Assembly (NCBI RefSeq): GCF_030269305.1 | Contig: NZ_BSTC01000003.1 | Coordinates: 372,001 to 436,000, forward strand | Direction: 5' to 3' | Origin: Kineosporia sp. NBRC 101731 | GTDB taxonomy: Bacteria > Actinomycetota > Actinomycetes > Actinomycetales > Kineosporiaceae | DNA length: 64,000 nucleotides | Shown here: positions 17,640 through 25,884 of the stretch, one piece after another | Position numbering within the stretch: the stretch's first letter is position 1 | How the letters are laid out: every line of letters starts with the position of its first letter | Translations under genes and position numbers: made by a program | The notes under the pieces: model-generated | Database searches by the model: none | What the model was told of the DNA's origin: nothing | What the model saw: only the letters and a program-made list of their open reading frames with translations

Positions 17640-18318
17640 TTAGATGTCACGTTGGCGCCTGGGCTTGAGTTGCGGTCGTAACGTTACGAATGTTCTTCAA
17701 GGCTTTTCGGTGACTTTCTCCCGGATGTGCCCTCGCCGGAGATGTGAGGCCCTGGACACACTCCGGAAGGGGGCGATGTCGGTGCAGTGCCGGTGGGCCG
17801 TGGCCCGGTGTTCCGCTGGTCGCGAACGACCCGTGCCTCAGGTGCGGTGCTGGCGCCGAACGGTCCGTGGGTCTGTCCGACGTGGCGTCGTTCTGGCCTG
17901 AAGGCGCTCTCGTTGGATGTCCAAACGTCCTCTTGTGAAGCGATTACGGGTTCATCGGCCGGATTGGTGCGACCAGGGAGCGGTGGTCTGGAAACTCCTG
18001 CGCCCGGATCGGGTGAACGGCTGAATCTGCGAATCTTTGCCCGTCCCGGCGGGTTGGGTGAATCTCAGGTTTTCGGGGCCGAGGGCGTGGAACTTGAGTC
18101 CGGACGGCGTCTCGACCTGCCCGCTTTGTTGCCAGAACATACGATTCTCACGGGTAATTAATGAGGCCGCTCCCGGCGTTCACCCGACCGCTGGGGCGGA
18201 GAGGACGTCTGTTCCTCTACTCTTACTCCGCCGGAGGCCCGAGTCTGAGAGCTCCGGCTGGGCTTCTGGACGCCCGCCGCACCGCGCGGCGGACGGCACT
18301 GAGTCCCTTGGAGGACGT
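17640..18318. other. Long leader region upstream of the cold-shock gene
   Basis: No gene is supported in these 680 bp. A 12-bp palindrome CGTAACGTTACG lies at 17677. The stretch just before 18319 should contain the long 5' untranslated leader typical of csp mRNAs, with a T/C-rich stretch near 18205-18230. An AT-rich TAATTAATG near 18157 is a possible -10 region. Confidence 0.5.
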
Positions 18319-18522
18319 ATGGCAACCGGAACCGTCAAATGGTTCAACGCCGAGAAGGGCTTCGGCTTCATCGAGCAGGACGGTGGGGGCGCGGACGTTT
18401 TCGCGCACTACTCCAACATCGCTGCCCAGGGCTTCCGTGAGCTCCAGGAAGGGCAGAAGGTCAGCTTCGACGTCACGCAGGGCCAGAAGGGCCCGCAGGC
18501 CGAGAACATCCAGCCCGTCTAA
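18319..18522 (+). CDS. CspA-family cold-shock protein
   Basis: 67 residues, the standard single cold-shock domain. RNP1 (KGFGFIEQD) and RNP2 (DVFAHYSNI) are both present, and the start is [15 protein letters not shown]. The protein binds single-stranded RNA and DNA and acts as an RNA chaperone in the cytosol. The ribosome site TTGGAGGA lies just upstream. It is monocistronic, with a long leader before it and a hairpin after. Confidence 0.97.
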   Translation: MATGTVKWFNAEKGFGFIEQDGGGADVFAHYSNIAAQGFRELQEGQKVSFDVTQGQKGPQAENIQPV

Positions 18523-18561
18523 TGCCTGGGCGACAGTCAGTCGCCACGGTGGGACACAGCA

Positions 18562-18605
18562 CTGAGCCGGTGGGAGGCAGAATATTTTGTCACCCACCGG
18601 CTCAG
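18562..18605 (+). terminator. Hairpin downstream of the cold-shock gene
   Basis: CTGAGCCGGTGGG pairs perfectly (13 bp) with CCCACCGGCTCAG across an 18-nt AT-rich loop. It lies 39 bp past the csp stop. There is no T-run after it, so it may be a terminator or an mRNA-stabilising 3' stem. Confidence 0.6.
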
Positions 18606-18801
18606 CCGTTGCTGGCACGAAAGTGACGTCAGCCTCGTGCTCGCGGAGCACGGGTTCTCCGACGGGTACGCCAGTACCCGGAACGAAGAACATTTCCGCC
18701 GGTTCCTCACGTGGTATTGGCTGAGGCCTTCACCAGAGGATCTGACCGGGCCGACCGGTGGGCCTTGCCTCGATACGGCCCCGCCGACGGCGGGGACTGG
18801 A

Positions 18802-18820
18802 CCTTCCCCCTAGGGCAAGG
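18802..18820. promoter_or_regulatory. MerR-type operator upstream of the MerR gene
   Basis: CCTTCCCCCTAGGGCAAGG is an imperfect dyad 14 bp before the MerR start. It shares its right half (GGGCAAGG) and most of its left half with the perfect dyad at 19637, which points to autoregulation. Confidence 0.65.
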
Positions 18821-18834
18821 CGCAGGATGGCTCC

Positions 18835-19638
18835 GTGACCGCGACCATGACGATCGGGGACTTCTCCCGGGCGACGCGGCTGAGCGCGAAGGCGTTGCGC
18901 CTGTACCACCAGGCCGGCCTCCTCGAACCGGCTCGTGTCGACCCCCACAACGGGTACCGGCTCTACTCGGCCGACCAGATCTGCGATGCCCGCCTGATCC
19001 GGCATCTGCGGTCCCTGGAGATGCCGGTCGACGTCGTCCGTGACGTGCTCGGGGCTCCCTCCCGGGCCGGGCGGAATGCGATCATCGCCGCCCATCTGAG
19101 CGAGATGGAGGCGCGGCTGGAGCAGGTGCGCATGACGGTGGCGTCGTTGCGGAGCCTGCTCACCGGGCCTGAGGCTCCGATCGAGGTGACGCGACGCCGG
19201 GTGGCCGCTGAGCCGGCCGTCGTCGTCCGCGAGATCATCGATCTGGCCGATCTCAGTGACTGGTACATCGCTGCCACGGGTGAGCTGGAACAGGCGATCG
19301 CTGCCGGGCGGGTGCGGGCCACCGGGCCGATGGGTGGTCTCTGGGACAGCGAGCTGTTCCTCGACGAGCGGGGCGAGGCCGTGCTCTTCGTCCCTGTCGC
19401 CACGCTGCCGGAGCCAGAGCTCCCGGGCCGGCTCCGGGCAGAACTGATGCCGGCCGTGGAGCTGGCCGTTGCGGTTCACCGGGGTCCGGACGAGACGATC
19501 GGCGAGGTCCACGCGGCCTTGGGCGAGTACGTCGCCCGGCACGGGATCGCTGCTGACGGTCCGGTGCGCGAGTGGTACCTGGACACCTCCGACGAGGGAG
19601 TTACCGAGATCGGCTGGCCGATCTCGCCGCCGGATTGA
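18835..19638 (+). CDS. MerR family regulator with GyrI-like effector domain
   Basis: 267 residues. The N-terminal MerR domain reads TIGDFSRATRLSAKALRLYH, then GLLEPARVDPHNGYRLYS. A linker helix of about 40 residues follows (HLSEMEARLEQVRMTVASLR). The C-terminal 145 residues are a GyrI/BmrR-like effector domain ending EWYLDTSDEGVTEIGWPI, so a small organic ligand is expected rather than a metal. The start may be GTG 18835 or ATG 18847. Matching dyads lie upstream of this gene and of the downstream SnoaL-like gene. Confidence 0.9.
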   Translation: MTATMTIGDFSRATRLSAKALRLYHQAGLLEPARVDPHNGYRLYSADQICDARLIRHLRSLEMPVDVVRDVLGAPSRAGRNAIIAAHLSEMEARLEQVRMTVASLRSLLTGPEAPIEVTRRRVAAEPAVVVREIIDLADLSDWYIAATGELEQAIAAGRVRATGPMGGLWDSELFLDERGEAVLFVPVATLPEPELPGRLRAELMPAVELAVAVHRGPDETIGEVHAALGEYVARHGIAADGPVREWYLDTSDEGVTEIGWPISPPD

Positions 19639-19659
19639 CCTTGCCCCGAGGGCAAGGTC
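19637..19659. promoter_or_regulatory. MerR-type operator and promoter for the SnoaL-like gene
   Basis: GACCTTGCCC-CGA-GGGCAAGGTC is a perfect 10-bp inverted repeat. It overlaps a TTGACC -35 box (19635), the placement expected when a MerR activator binds between -35 and -10. It overlaps the stop region of the MerR gene. Confidence 0.75.
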
Positions 19660-19696
19660 GAGGCTCGGGTCACTCCCGAGAGAAAAGGAACGAGCC

Positions 19697-20047
19697 ATGG
19701 ACGCGGTCAGCACCTACCTCGACGCGATCGACGCCGGGAACAAACAATCCGTCATCGACATCTTCACTGCAGACGCCGTGGTCACCGACGACGGCACGAC
19801 CTACCGGGGCCACGAGGAGATTCTCGGCTGGCTCGGTGGTGCCGCCAGTGAATGGACCACCACGTCCACCCGGCTCGGGATCGACCGCCAGGCCCGCACG
19901 GTCGTCGCCCTCCTGCGGGTAGAAGGCAACTTCCCGGGCGGAAGGGTCGATCTGCGCAGTGAGTTCGCTCTGGCGGACGACGGCCGGATCACTGCCCTGA
20001 CCATCCGGGCGGTTGACGCCTCGGACCCGTTCGACGCCCACCGCTGA
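19697..20047 (+). CDS. SnoaL-like / NTF2-fold protein
   Basis: 116 residues with the nuclear-transport-factor-2-like layout: VSTYLDAIDAGNKQSVIDIF, then FTADAVVTDDGTTYRGHEEI, and a C-terminal sheet (RVDLRSEFALADDGRITALT). The ATG at 19697 follows AAAAGGAACGAGCC. It is the sole gene behind the perfect MerR dyad, so the MerR protein most likely induces it. It may bind or alter the small molecule that the regulator senses; the reaction is unknown. Confidence 0.85.
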   Translation: MDAVSTYLDAIDAGNKQSVIDIFTADAVVTDDGTTYRGHEEILGWLGGAASEWTTTSTRLGIDRQARTVVALLRVEGNFPGGRVDLRSEFALADDGRITALTIRAVDASDPFDAHR

Positions 20048-20147
20048 GGTATCCCTTCCACGTCGGCCGGTGCTGGGGCGCCTTCATCCCGGGCCTGGCG
20101 ATCCGGTACCGGGGGAGCCTTGGCCGAGCCGTTCTACCCTTCACCGG

Positions 20148-21098
20148 ATGGCCCCTCTCCCAGCAGCAGACCGTTCGTTCGTGACCGCCGCCGTGGTCCA
20201 GGCGTCCGCACCCCTCTTCGACACCCCGGTGGCGCTGGCGCGCGCCCAGGAACTCATCCGTGAGGCCGTGACCGACCGTGGGGCCGACGTGGTCGTGCTT
20301 CCGGAAGCGTTCCTCGGCGGGTATCCCAAAGGGCTGGACTTCGGTGTCACGGTCGGCAGCCGGACCCCGTCCGGCCGCGACCTGTTCCGGCGCTACCACG
20401 CGTCTGCCATCGAGGTTCCCGGCCCGGAGGTCGATGCGCTGGCCGCCCTCACCCGGGAACTCGGATGCCATGTCGTGGTCGGTGCGGTCGAGCGCCGGGG
20501 TGGCACGCTGTACTGCGTCGCGCTGTTCCTCGGCCCCGGCGGATATCTGGGCCTGCACCGGAAACTCATGCCCACCGCGGCCGAGCGCTATCTGTGGGGT
20601 CAGGGCGACGGGTCCACCATGCCGGTCGTCGACACCGGCACCGCCCGTCTGGGGGCGGCGATCTGCTGGGAGAACTACATGCCGCTCTTCCGCACGGCGA
20701 TGTATGCCAAGGGCGTCGACCTGTGGTGCGCCCCGACCGTCGACGACCGTGAGGTCTGGCAGGCCACCATGCGGCACGTGGCCCTGGAGGGTCGCTGCTT
20801 CGTGCTCAGTGCGGCCCAGTACCTGCGCCGCGACGACCTGCCGGCCGATCTCCATCCCGTTCAGGGCGAGGCGCCGGACACGGTCCTGATCGGTGGTGGT
20901 TCGGTGATCGTCTCCCCGCTCGGCGAGGTCCTGGCCGGGCCCCTGCGCGACGGCGAGGGCATCCTCACCGCCGCGCTGGATCTGGACGACATTGCCCGGT
21001 CCCGATTCGATTTCGACAGCATCGGCCACTACGCCCGGCCCGACGTCTTCTCGCTCCACGTCGACGAGTCTGCACGCCCGGCGGTCGTCAGGAAGTGA
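20148..21098 (+). CDS. Nitrilase (carbon-nitrogen hydrolase)
   Basis: 316 residues. The Glu-Lys-Cys triad is visible: VVLPEAFLGGYPKG (Glu about residue 48), LHRKLMPT (Lys) and GAAICWENYMPLFR (Cys about 165). The CWENYMPL form is characteristic of true nitrilases (nitrile to acid plus ammonia) rather than amidases. Segments expected at spiral-assembly interfaces are present (AMYAKGVDLWCAPTVDDREV). The ATG at 20148 sits 7 nt after TACCCT, a leaderless arrangement. Substrate range (aliphatic or aromatic) is not predictable here. Confidence 0.92.
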   Translation: MAPLPAADRSFVTAAVVQASAPLFDTPVALARAQELIREAVTDRGADVVVLPEAFLGGYPKGLDFGVTVGSRTPSGRDLFRRYHASAIEVPGPEVDALAALTRELGCHVVVGAVERRGGTLYCVALFLGPGGYLGLHRKLMPTAAERYLWGQGDGSTMPVVDTGTARLGAAICWENYMPLFRTAMYAKGVDLWCAPTVDDREVWQATMRHVALEGRCFVLSAAQYLRRDDLPADLHPVQGEAPDTVLIGGGSVIVSPLGEVLAGPLRDGEGILTAALDLDDIARSRFDFDSIGHYARPDVFSLHVDESARPAVVRK

Positions 21099-21138
21099 CG
21101 AGGCCGGCCGGGTGAGGCCTCCGGCGAACCGCCTCGAG

Positions 21139-21184
21139 TGTGTACACCTGGTACATCCGGTACCGGATGTACCAGGTGTACACA
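21139..21184. repeat. 46-bp perfect palindrome without spacer
   Basis: Every base from 21139 to 21161 pairs with 21162 to 21184. The centre is CCGGTACCGG. The tetramer GTAC occurs five times at exact 9-bp spacing (21142, 21151, 21160, 21169, 21178). It lies between the convergent nitrilase and GH16 genes, 41 bp past the nitrilase stop. A shared terminator stem or a protein-binding array are the simplest readings. Confidence 0.95.
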
Positions 21185-21274
21185 ACGCAGCCGCTCCGGT
21201 TCGGGGTAGACCGCACCGGCCGGATCCGTCCCGCTCACACCCTCTGCCGCCGGGTTCACCGACGGTCGGCCGGC

Positions 21275-22579
21275 TTACTGGTACACCCGCACGTAATCGA
21301 CGAGCATCTGCTGAGGAAGGCGGGTGGTGCTGTCCGGCGCGCCGGGCCACTCACCGCCCACGGCGTTGTTGAGGATCAGGTAGAACGGGTGGTCGTAGAC
21401 CCAGGGGCCGCGCGTCTTCTCGACGGTTTCCTTGTCTGCGGTGAAGAATTCGCGGCCGTCGACGGAGAAGGTCATCTTCGTTGCGTCCCAGTCGACCGCG
21501 TAGACGTGGAAGTCATCGGCGAAGTCGCTGCCGGTCACGGTGTACGGCTGCCCGTACCCACCACCCCCGTAGTAGGCGGTCGCGTGCAACGTCGAGTAGG
21601 TCGCGTCCGGCACCTTGCCGACGTGTTCCATCACGTCGATCTCGCCCGAGCGGGGCCAGCCGACCTCCGGGAAGTTCGCTCCCAGCATCCAGAACGCCGG
21701 CCACAGGCCCTGCGTCCCGGACACCTTGATCCGGGCCTCGGCCCGGCCGTAGGTGAAGGTGAACGTGTTCAGGGTGTTGATCCGGCCCGAGGTGTACCGG
21801 CAGCCGGTGCACTCGGGCGGGGTCTCCTCCCGGGCCTCGATGGCGAGATTTCCGGAGCCGTCCATGGTCGCGTTCTTGTTGTCCGTGTAGTACTGCTGCT
21901 CGCCGTTCTGCCCGGTGCCTGGGTCGGACGTCCACCTGGCCGGATCGGGGGTAGAACCGGCCGTGCCGTCGAACTCGTCGGAGAACACCAGGTCGGTGGC
22001 CGGAAGTTCGATATCGGCAACAGGTTCCGGTGGTTTCACGGGGTCGCCACCGGTTCCGTAGACCTGGAGGTCCCACAGGGAGTAACCGTACCCGTTGGAC
22101 CGGGCGGTGCCGTACATCCGCAGGTAGCGGCCCGTACCGTCCAGGCCGGTCAGGTCTTCCTGGTGGCCGGGGGCGGAGGTGGCCGAGTAGATCGGCTTCC
22201 AGTTCTGTCCGTCGTCCGAGATCTGGATCTGATAGTCCTTGGCGTAGGCGGCATCCCACTGGAGCACGACGCGATGGACCGTGGCGCTCGCGCCCAGGTC
22301 GATGGTGACCCAGCCCGGGTCGACCCAGCCTTCCGTGGAGCTCGTCGCCCAGCGCGTGGTCACGTCCTGATCAGTGACCTTGTCGGCGGTGCAGGCCGGG
22401 CAGGCGCCGTCGTCCTGGAAGGTGGAGGCGGTGGCGGGTTTCCGGTAGGACAGCAACACGTCCGCTGCTTCCGCCGCCTGGGCCTGCACCACCCCGGCGC
22501 CGGTCAGGACGGCCGCGACGGCACCCGCCACCAGAAGGCCTCTGTGCCGACGGTTCTGGATCTTGGACGCGCGGATCAT
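21275..22579 (-). CDS. Secreted GH16 beta-glucanase with F5/8-type carbohydrate-binding domain
   Basis: 434 residues. A Sec signal peptide (about 1-38, LLVAGAVAAVLTGAGVVQA) is followed by an F5/8 type C / CBM32-like domain (about 45-175: TTRWATSSTEGWVDPGWVTI, YLRMYGTARSNGYGYSLWDL). The GH16 catalytic domain (about 195-434) has the active-site motif GEIDVMEHVG with both Glu residues. It probably cuts beta-1,3 or 1,3-1,4 glucans outside the cell. I chose the second ATG (22579) because AAGGAG abuts the first one. It is head-to-head with the GH43 gene, with repeat A between them. Confidence 0.92.
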   Translation of the reverse strand: MIRASKIQNRRHRGLLVAGAVAAVLTGAGVVQAQAAEAADVLLSYRKPATASTFQDDGACPACTADKVTDQDVTTRWATSSTEGWVDPGWVTIDLGASATVHRVVLQWDAAYAKDYQIQISDDGQNWKPIYSATSAPGHQEDLTGLDGTGRYLRMYGTARSNGYGYSLWDLQVYGTGGDPVKPPEPVADIELPATDLVFSDEFDGTAGSTPDPARWTSDPGTGQNGEQQYYTDNKNATMDGSGNLAIEAREETPPECTGCRYTSGRINTLNTFTFTYGRAEARIKVSGTQGLWPAFWMLGANFPEVGWPRSGEIDVMEHVGKVPDATYSTLHATAYYGGGGYGQPYTVTGSDFADDFHVYAVDWDATKMTFSVDGREFFTADKETVEKTRGPWVYDHPFYLILNNAVGGEWPGAPDSTTRLPQQMLVDYVRVYQ

Positions 22580-22740
22580 GGGCATCTCCTTCGATGTCAG
22601 GGAACATCTCGGGTCGAGAAGCCGGACCCCGGCCCGGTGGCCGAGTCTGGTCGCCGCGCTCGATGGGGGTCAATGGGACTTATTGCCCACGGCCATCGCT
22701 TCCCGCATCTCGTTGCCGTCGAGGAAAGGCCTCTGACCGC

Positions 22741-22800
22741 TGTTAAGGGCGCCATGTCGCTGCGGCAGCGCGGCCATAACACGACCGGGTCGAGCATCGC
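22741..22800. repeat. 60-bp dispersed repeat, copy A
   Basis: This 60-bp block matches 25658-25717 at about 47 of 60 positions without gaps. Conserved blocks are TGTTAA, ATGTCGCT, CGGCAGC, CCATAAC and GGTCGAGCATCGC. It lies in the divergent gap between GH16 and GH43, 162 bp upstream of GH16. Small stems (CGCTG-CGG-CAGCG) are possible. Confidence 0.7.
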
Positions 22801-22844
22801 TCTGCTTCGCTGTCCGGCCTATGGCCCTTTCGATGGAGATCCCT

Positions 22845-24302
22845 GTGCTCCTGTCCACGTCCCGCCCCCGGCGGAGGCTGCTCCTCGGGGCCACCGCCGT
22901 TCTCGGTCTGCTGTTGTCCTTCGTCGTGTTCACGTCGCTGACCTCGACCTCGCCGGCCCGCGCGGCCGGGGGCACGTTCCGGAACCCGGTGGGTACCGGG
23001 CCGGACCCGTTCATGACGTATTTCAACGGTAACTACTACCTGGCCATGACCGAGGGCGACTCGATCAAGATCCGCCGGTCCCCGAGCGCGGCCGGGCTGC
23101 TGCGGGCCACGCCGATCGAGGTGTGGCGTGACAGCAACACCTCCCGCAACAAGGATGTCTGGGCGCCGGAGTTCCACCAGGTGGGTGACCGCTGGTACCT
23201 CTACTACACGGCCGACGACGGGGTGGACGAGAACCACCGGCTGTACGTACTGGAGTCCGATGCCAATGACCCGGCGGGCTCCTATCACTTCAAGGCGAAG
23301 CTGACGCCGCCGAACCGGGACGTGTTCGCCATCGACCCGTCGCTGATGAAGCACAACGGCAAGCTGTACCTGTCCTGGAGCGGCACGAACCAGTACCAGC
23401 ACAACGGCATCAACCTCGCCCCGCTGTCGAATCCGTGGACGGTCTCCGGCAACGCGGTCGCCATCAATGCCGGCGGCGACTGTGCCGAGGTGCGGGAGGG
23501 CCCGGCTTTTCTCTACCGCAACGGCCGCACCTGGATGACGTACTCGGTCTGCGACACCGGAAAGCCGGATTACAAACTGTGGATGACGAGCATCGCCGCC
23601 ACGGCCGACCCCCTGGCGACGGCCAACTGGCAGCAGCACGACGGTGCCGTGTTCTCCCGATCGGACGCCCGGGGCGTGTTCAGCCCGGGGCACCACAGTT
23701 TCTTCACCAGCCCGGACGGCACCCAGGACTGGATCGTTTACCTGGCCAAGACCACCAGCGTGAACACCTACTCCGACCGCACCAGCCGGATCCAGCGGAT
23801 CAGCTGGAACAGCGACGGCAGCCCGAACCTCGGTGAGCCGCTGGCCATCGGCGCCTCCCAGGAGCTGCCCGCCGGAGATCCAGGACCGTCAACCGGGTGG
23901 ATCAATGACGACGGACGGTCCAGCGGCGTCGGATCACTCGCCTACAGCGGCACGTGGAGTACCGGAACCACCTGTGCCGCGCAGTGTTTCTGGGGAGACG
24001 ATCACTGGAGCGGCGCTGCCGGGGCCACGGCGACGTTCACCTTCACCGGCACTCAGCTGGCCCTGCTGTCGGTACGGGACGTCGGCAACGGCATCGCGGC
24101 CATCAGCATCGACGGTCAGGCCGAGAAGCGTGTCGACTTCTACCCGTCCAACCGGATCCGGGTCGGGGAGTGGATGAACTACCTCTCGCCGAAGCTGAGC
24201 AGCGGCACCCACACCGTGAAGGTGCGCGTGACCGGGGACAAGAACGCCGCCTCCGACGGGACGACGATCAGTATCGACCGGGCTGAGGTCTGGACGAATT
24301 GA
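22845..24302 (+). CDS. Secreted GH43-like glycosidase with C-terminal beta-sandwich
   Basis: 485 residues from a GTG at 22845, which has GGAG 6 nt upstream; ATGs at 22821 and 22833 are alternatives. A signal peptide (LLLGATAVLGLLLSFVVF) ends near SPARAA. The five-bladed propeller has GTGPDPFMTYFNGNYYLAMT (catalytic Asp), DVWAPEFHQVGDRWYLYYTA and AIDPSLMKHNGKLYLSW, and EVREGPAFLYRNGRTWMTYS gives the acid Glu, as in GH43. The last 130 residues form a separate sandwich domain (YSGTWSTGTTC, TATFTFTGTQLALLSVRDVG). It likely attacks arabinan or xylan-type side chains. The stop codon lies in the first unit of a tandem array. Confidence 0.9.
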   Translation: MLLSTSRPRRRLLLGATAVLGLLLSFVVFTSLTSTSPARAAGGTFRNPVGTGPDPFMTYFNGNYYLAMTEGDSIKIRRSPSAAGLLRATPIEVWRDSNTSRNKDVWAPEFHQVGDRWYLYYTADDGVDENHRLYVLESDANDPAGSYHFKAKLTPPNRDVFAIDPSLMKHNGKLYLSWSGTNQYQHNGINLAPLSNPWTVSGNAVAINAGGDCAEVREGPAFLYRNGRTWMTYSVCDTGKPDYKLWMTSIAATADPLATANWQQHDGAVFSRSDARGVFSPGHHSFFTSPDGTQDWIVYLAKTTSVNTYSDRTSRIQRISWNSDGSPNLGEPLAIGASQELPAGDPGPSTGWINDDGRSSGVGSLAYSGTWSTGTTCAAQCFWGDDHWSGAAGATATFTFTGTQLALLSVRDVGNGIAAISIDGQAEKRVDFYPSNRIRVGEWMNYLSPKLSSGTHTVKVRVTGDKNAASDGTTISIDRAEVWTN

Positions 24303-24455
24303 GCCCGGGTCCGGACGAATTGAGCTCGGGTCTGGATGGGCTGGGTCGAGGCTCGACGAACTGGGCCGAGGCTCGACGAATTGAGCCGATGCCTGGATGG
24401 GTTGAGCTGATGCCTGAACGTGCTGAGGCCTGAACGTGCTGAGGCCTGAATGAGC
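24292..24455. repeat. Degenerate tandem array of about 20 bp units
   Basis: About six 20-21 bp units of the type GACGAATTGAGCCCGGGTCCG follow one another, then two exact 16-bp units (AACGTGCTGAGGCCTG). The first unit contains the last codons and stop of the GH43 gene. The array fills most of the gap to the next terminator. Confidence 0.8.
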
Positions 24456-24460
24456 TGGGC

Positions 24461-24501
24461 GGAGATGCCAGACCGGTCTTGCCGACCGGCCGGGCATCTC
24501 C
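24461..24501. terminator. Hairpin between convergent GH43 and SDR genes
   Basis: GGAGATGCC pairs with GGCATCTCC (9 bp) and encloses a second GACCGGTC-type stem. It ends the tandem-array region and may serve both convergent genes. There is no T-run. Confidence 0.6.
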
Positions 24502-24561
24502 GGCGTGGGAACAAGGGCTCTGGACTCTCATCGCACCGGTGCATTCGGTGGGGCGAGGGGA

Positions 24562-25452
24562 TCAGGCGGTGGGGTGGAGCAGGTCTTCGAGGCCGATGCG
24601 GGTGAGGAACTGCGCGCGGATGTGGTCGGCAAGGACGCTGACGGTCTCGGAGCCGTCGTTCGAGGGGTCGACATGGACGCGGAACGGGCGCTCGCCGTGT
24701 TCGGCCGCGACCACGTCGACGATGGCGTCGGCGACCTGGGAGACATCGGCGTCGGCCGGGGCCAGGTCGGCCAGGCGCTGGGAGACCTGGTTCATCAGGC
24801 CTGCGTAGTGCTCTTCATAGGCAGGGACGACGCTCTGGTCGCCGGGGTGGCCACCAGTGGCGAAGTGGTTGGTGCCACTGGTGAAGGCTCCCGGGACGAC
24901 GATCGATGTCTCGATGTTGAAGCGGGCCAGTTCGGCGGCGTAGGAGACGGCCAGGGCATCCATGGCTGCTTTGGCCGCGAAGTACGGGGCCAGGTAGGGC
25001 GGGGTACCGCCCCTGGTGGAGGTCGATCCCACCCACAGCACCAGGCCTTTGCGCTGAGAACGCAGGTGGGGCAGCGCGGCCCGGTTGACGCGCTGGGTGC
25101 CCAGCACGTTGGTGTCGTAGACCGCGATCATCTCGTCGGGGGTGAACGCCTCGGTGGGCCCGGTGACCATGTGGCCGGCGTTGTGAATGACCACGTCGAG
25201 CCGTCCGGCCTCGGACAGGACGGTGGCGATCGCGGCGTCTGCCGATTCCTGCGAGAGCACGTCGAGTTCGACCGTGCGCAGGTCGACGTTGTGCCCGGTG
25301 GCGTAGGCCCGGGCCTCGGTGACCCGCTCGGCGTTGCGCGTGGTGGTGTTGCGCATGGCCGCGTAGACGGTGTGGCCGGCGTCGGCCAGGGCCCGGGCGG
25401 TCAGCGCGCCGAAACCGGAACCCGCGCCGGTGATGAGGATGGTGCTGCTCAT
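24562..25452 (-). CDS. Short-chain dehydrogenase/reductase
   Basis: 296 residues, classical SDR. The cofactor motif is TGAGSGFG (residues about 8-15), the NAG motif is IHNAGHM, and the catalytic residues appear as Ser in WVGSTSTRG and Tyr/Lys in YLAPYFAAKAAMD. The ATG at 25452 follows AGGAGGACCCACC. Similar proteins reduce ketones of unknown identity with NADP(H). It is single, convergent with GH43, and its promoter side faces repeat B and the PrsW-like gene. Confidence 0.92.
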   Translation of the reverse strand: MSSTILITGAGSGFGALTARALADAGHTVYAAMRNTTTRNAERVTEARAYATGHNVDLRTVELDVLSQESADAAIATVLSEAGRLDVVIHNAGHMVTGPTEAFTPDEMIAVYDTNVLGTQRVNRAALPHLRSQRKGLVLWVGSTSTRGGTPPYLAPYFAAKAAMDALAVSYAAELARFNIETSIVVPGAFTSGTNHFATGGHPGDQSVVPAYEEHYAGLMNQVSQRLADLAPADADVSQVADAIVDVVAAEHGERPFRVHVDPSNDGSETVSVLADHIRAQFLTRIGLEDLLHPTA

Positions 25453-25657
25453 GGTGGGTCCTCCTGAGATCTGCGGAGGCGTGGAAAGGTGCACACCACG
25501 CCTGCCGTATCCACGTTACTGCCGTGGAGATTCGGTGATACGTGAACCGTAGCACGACCGCAATTCGTTGATATAGTTCTTGCGTATCGCCGATTCGGGA
25601 GGGGGCGGTGGGTCGTGGCATGGCCGGGAGAGGGCTTGCGGGGTGGCGACTACGCGC

Positions 25658-25717
25658 TGTTAACGGGGATATGTCGCTCCGGCAGCATGCCCATAACGCG
25701 GTTCGGTCGAGCATCGC
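25658..25717. repeat. 60-bp dispersed repeat, copy B
   Basis: Second copy of the 60-bp element at 22741, in the same orientation. It lies in the divergent gap between the SDR gene and the PrsW-like gene. Its presence argues that the PrsW-like protein starts downstream of it, although the frame is open through it. Confidence 0.7.
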
Positions 25718-25884
25718 GGTCCGGCCCACCGGATTCGGGCAGTGCCGACCACATCGCGAAAGGTGCGCGTCATCAGGGAAAAGAACGCCGCGTCCGGCAA
25801 TGCCACGGATCGGTATCGCCGGCATCGAGGTCCGGGCGGGCCGAATCGGGCATACCCTGGCGTACCCGGGCGGGCGCCGGGGGC

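Noticed and set aside
21140-23032. A 630-residue plus-strand frame antisense to GH16
   Set aside because: Composition is shadow-like and it starts inside the perfect palindrome. The minus-strand GH16 has clear motifs.
24292-24455. CRISPR array
   Set aside because: Units are degenerate and contiguous without unique spacers, and there are no cas genes.
25615-25884. N-terminal extension of the PrsW-like protein
   Set aside because: It contains the 60-bp dispersed repeat and low-quality sequence, and has no ribosome site; the ATG at 25885 is preferred.
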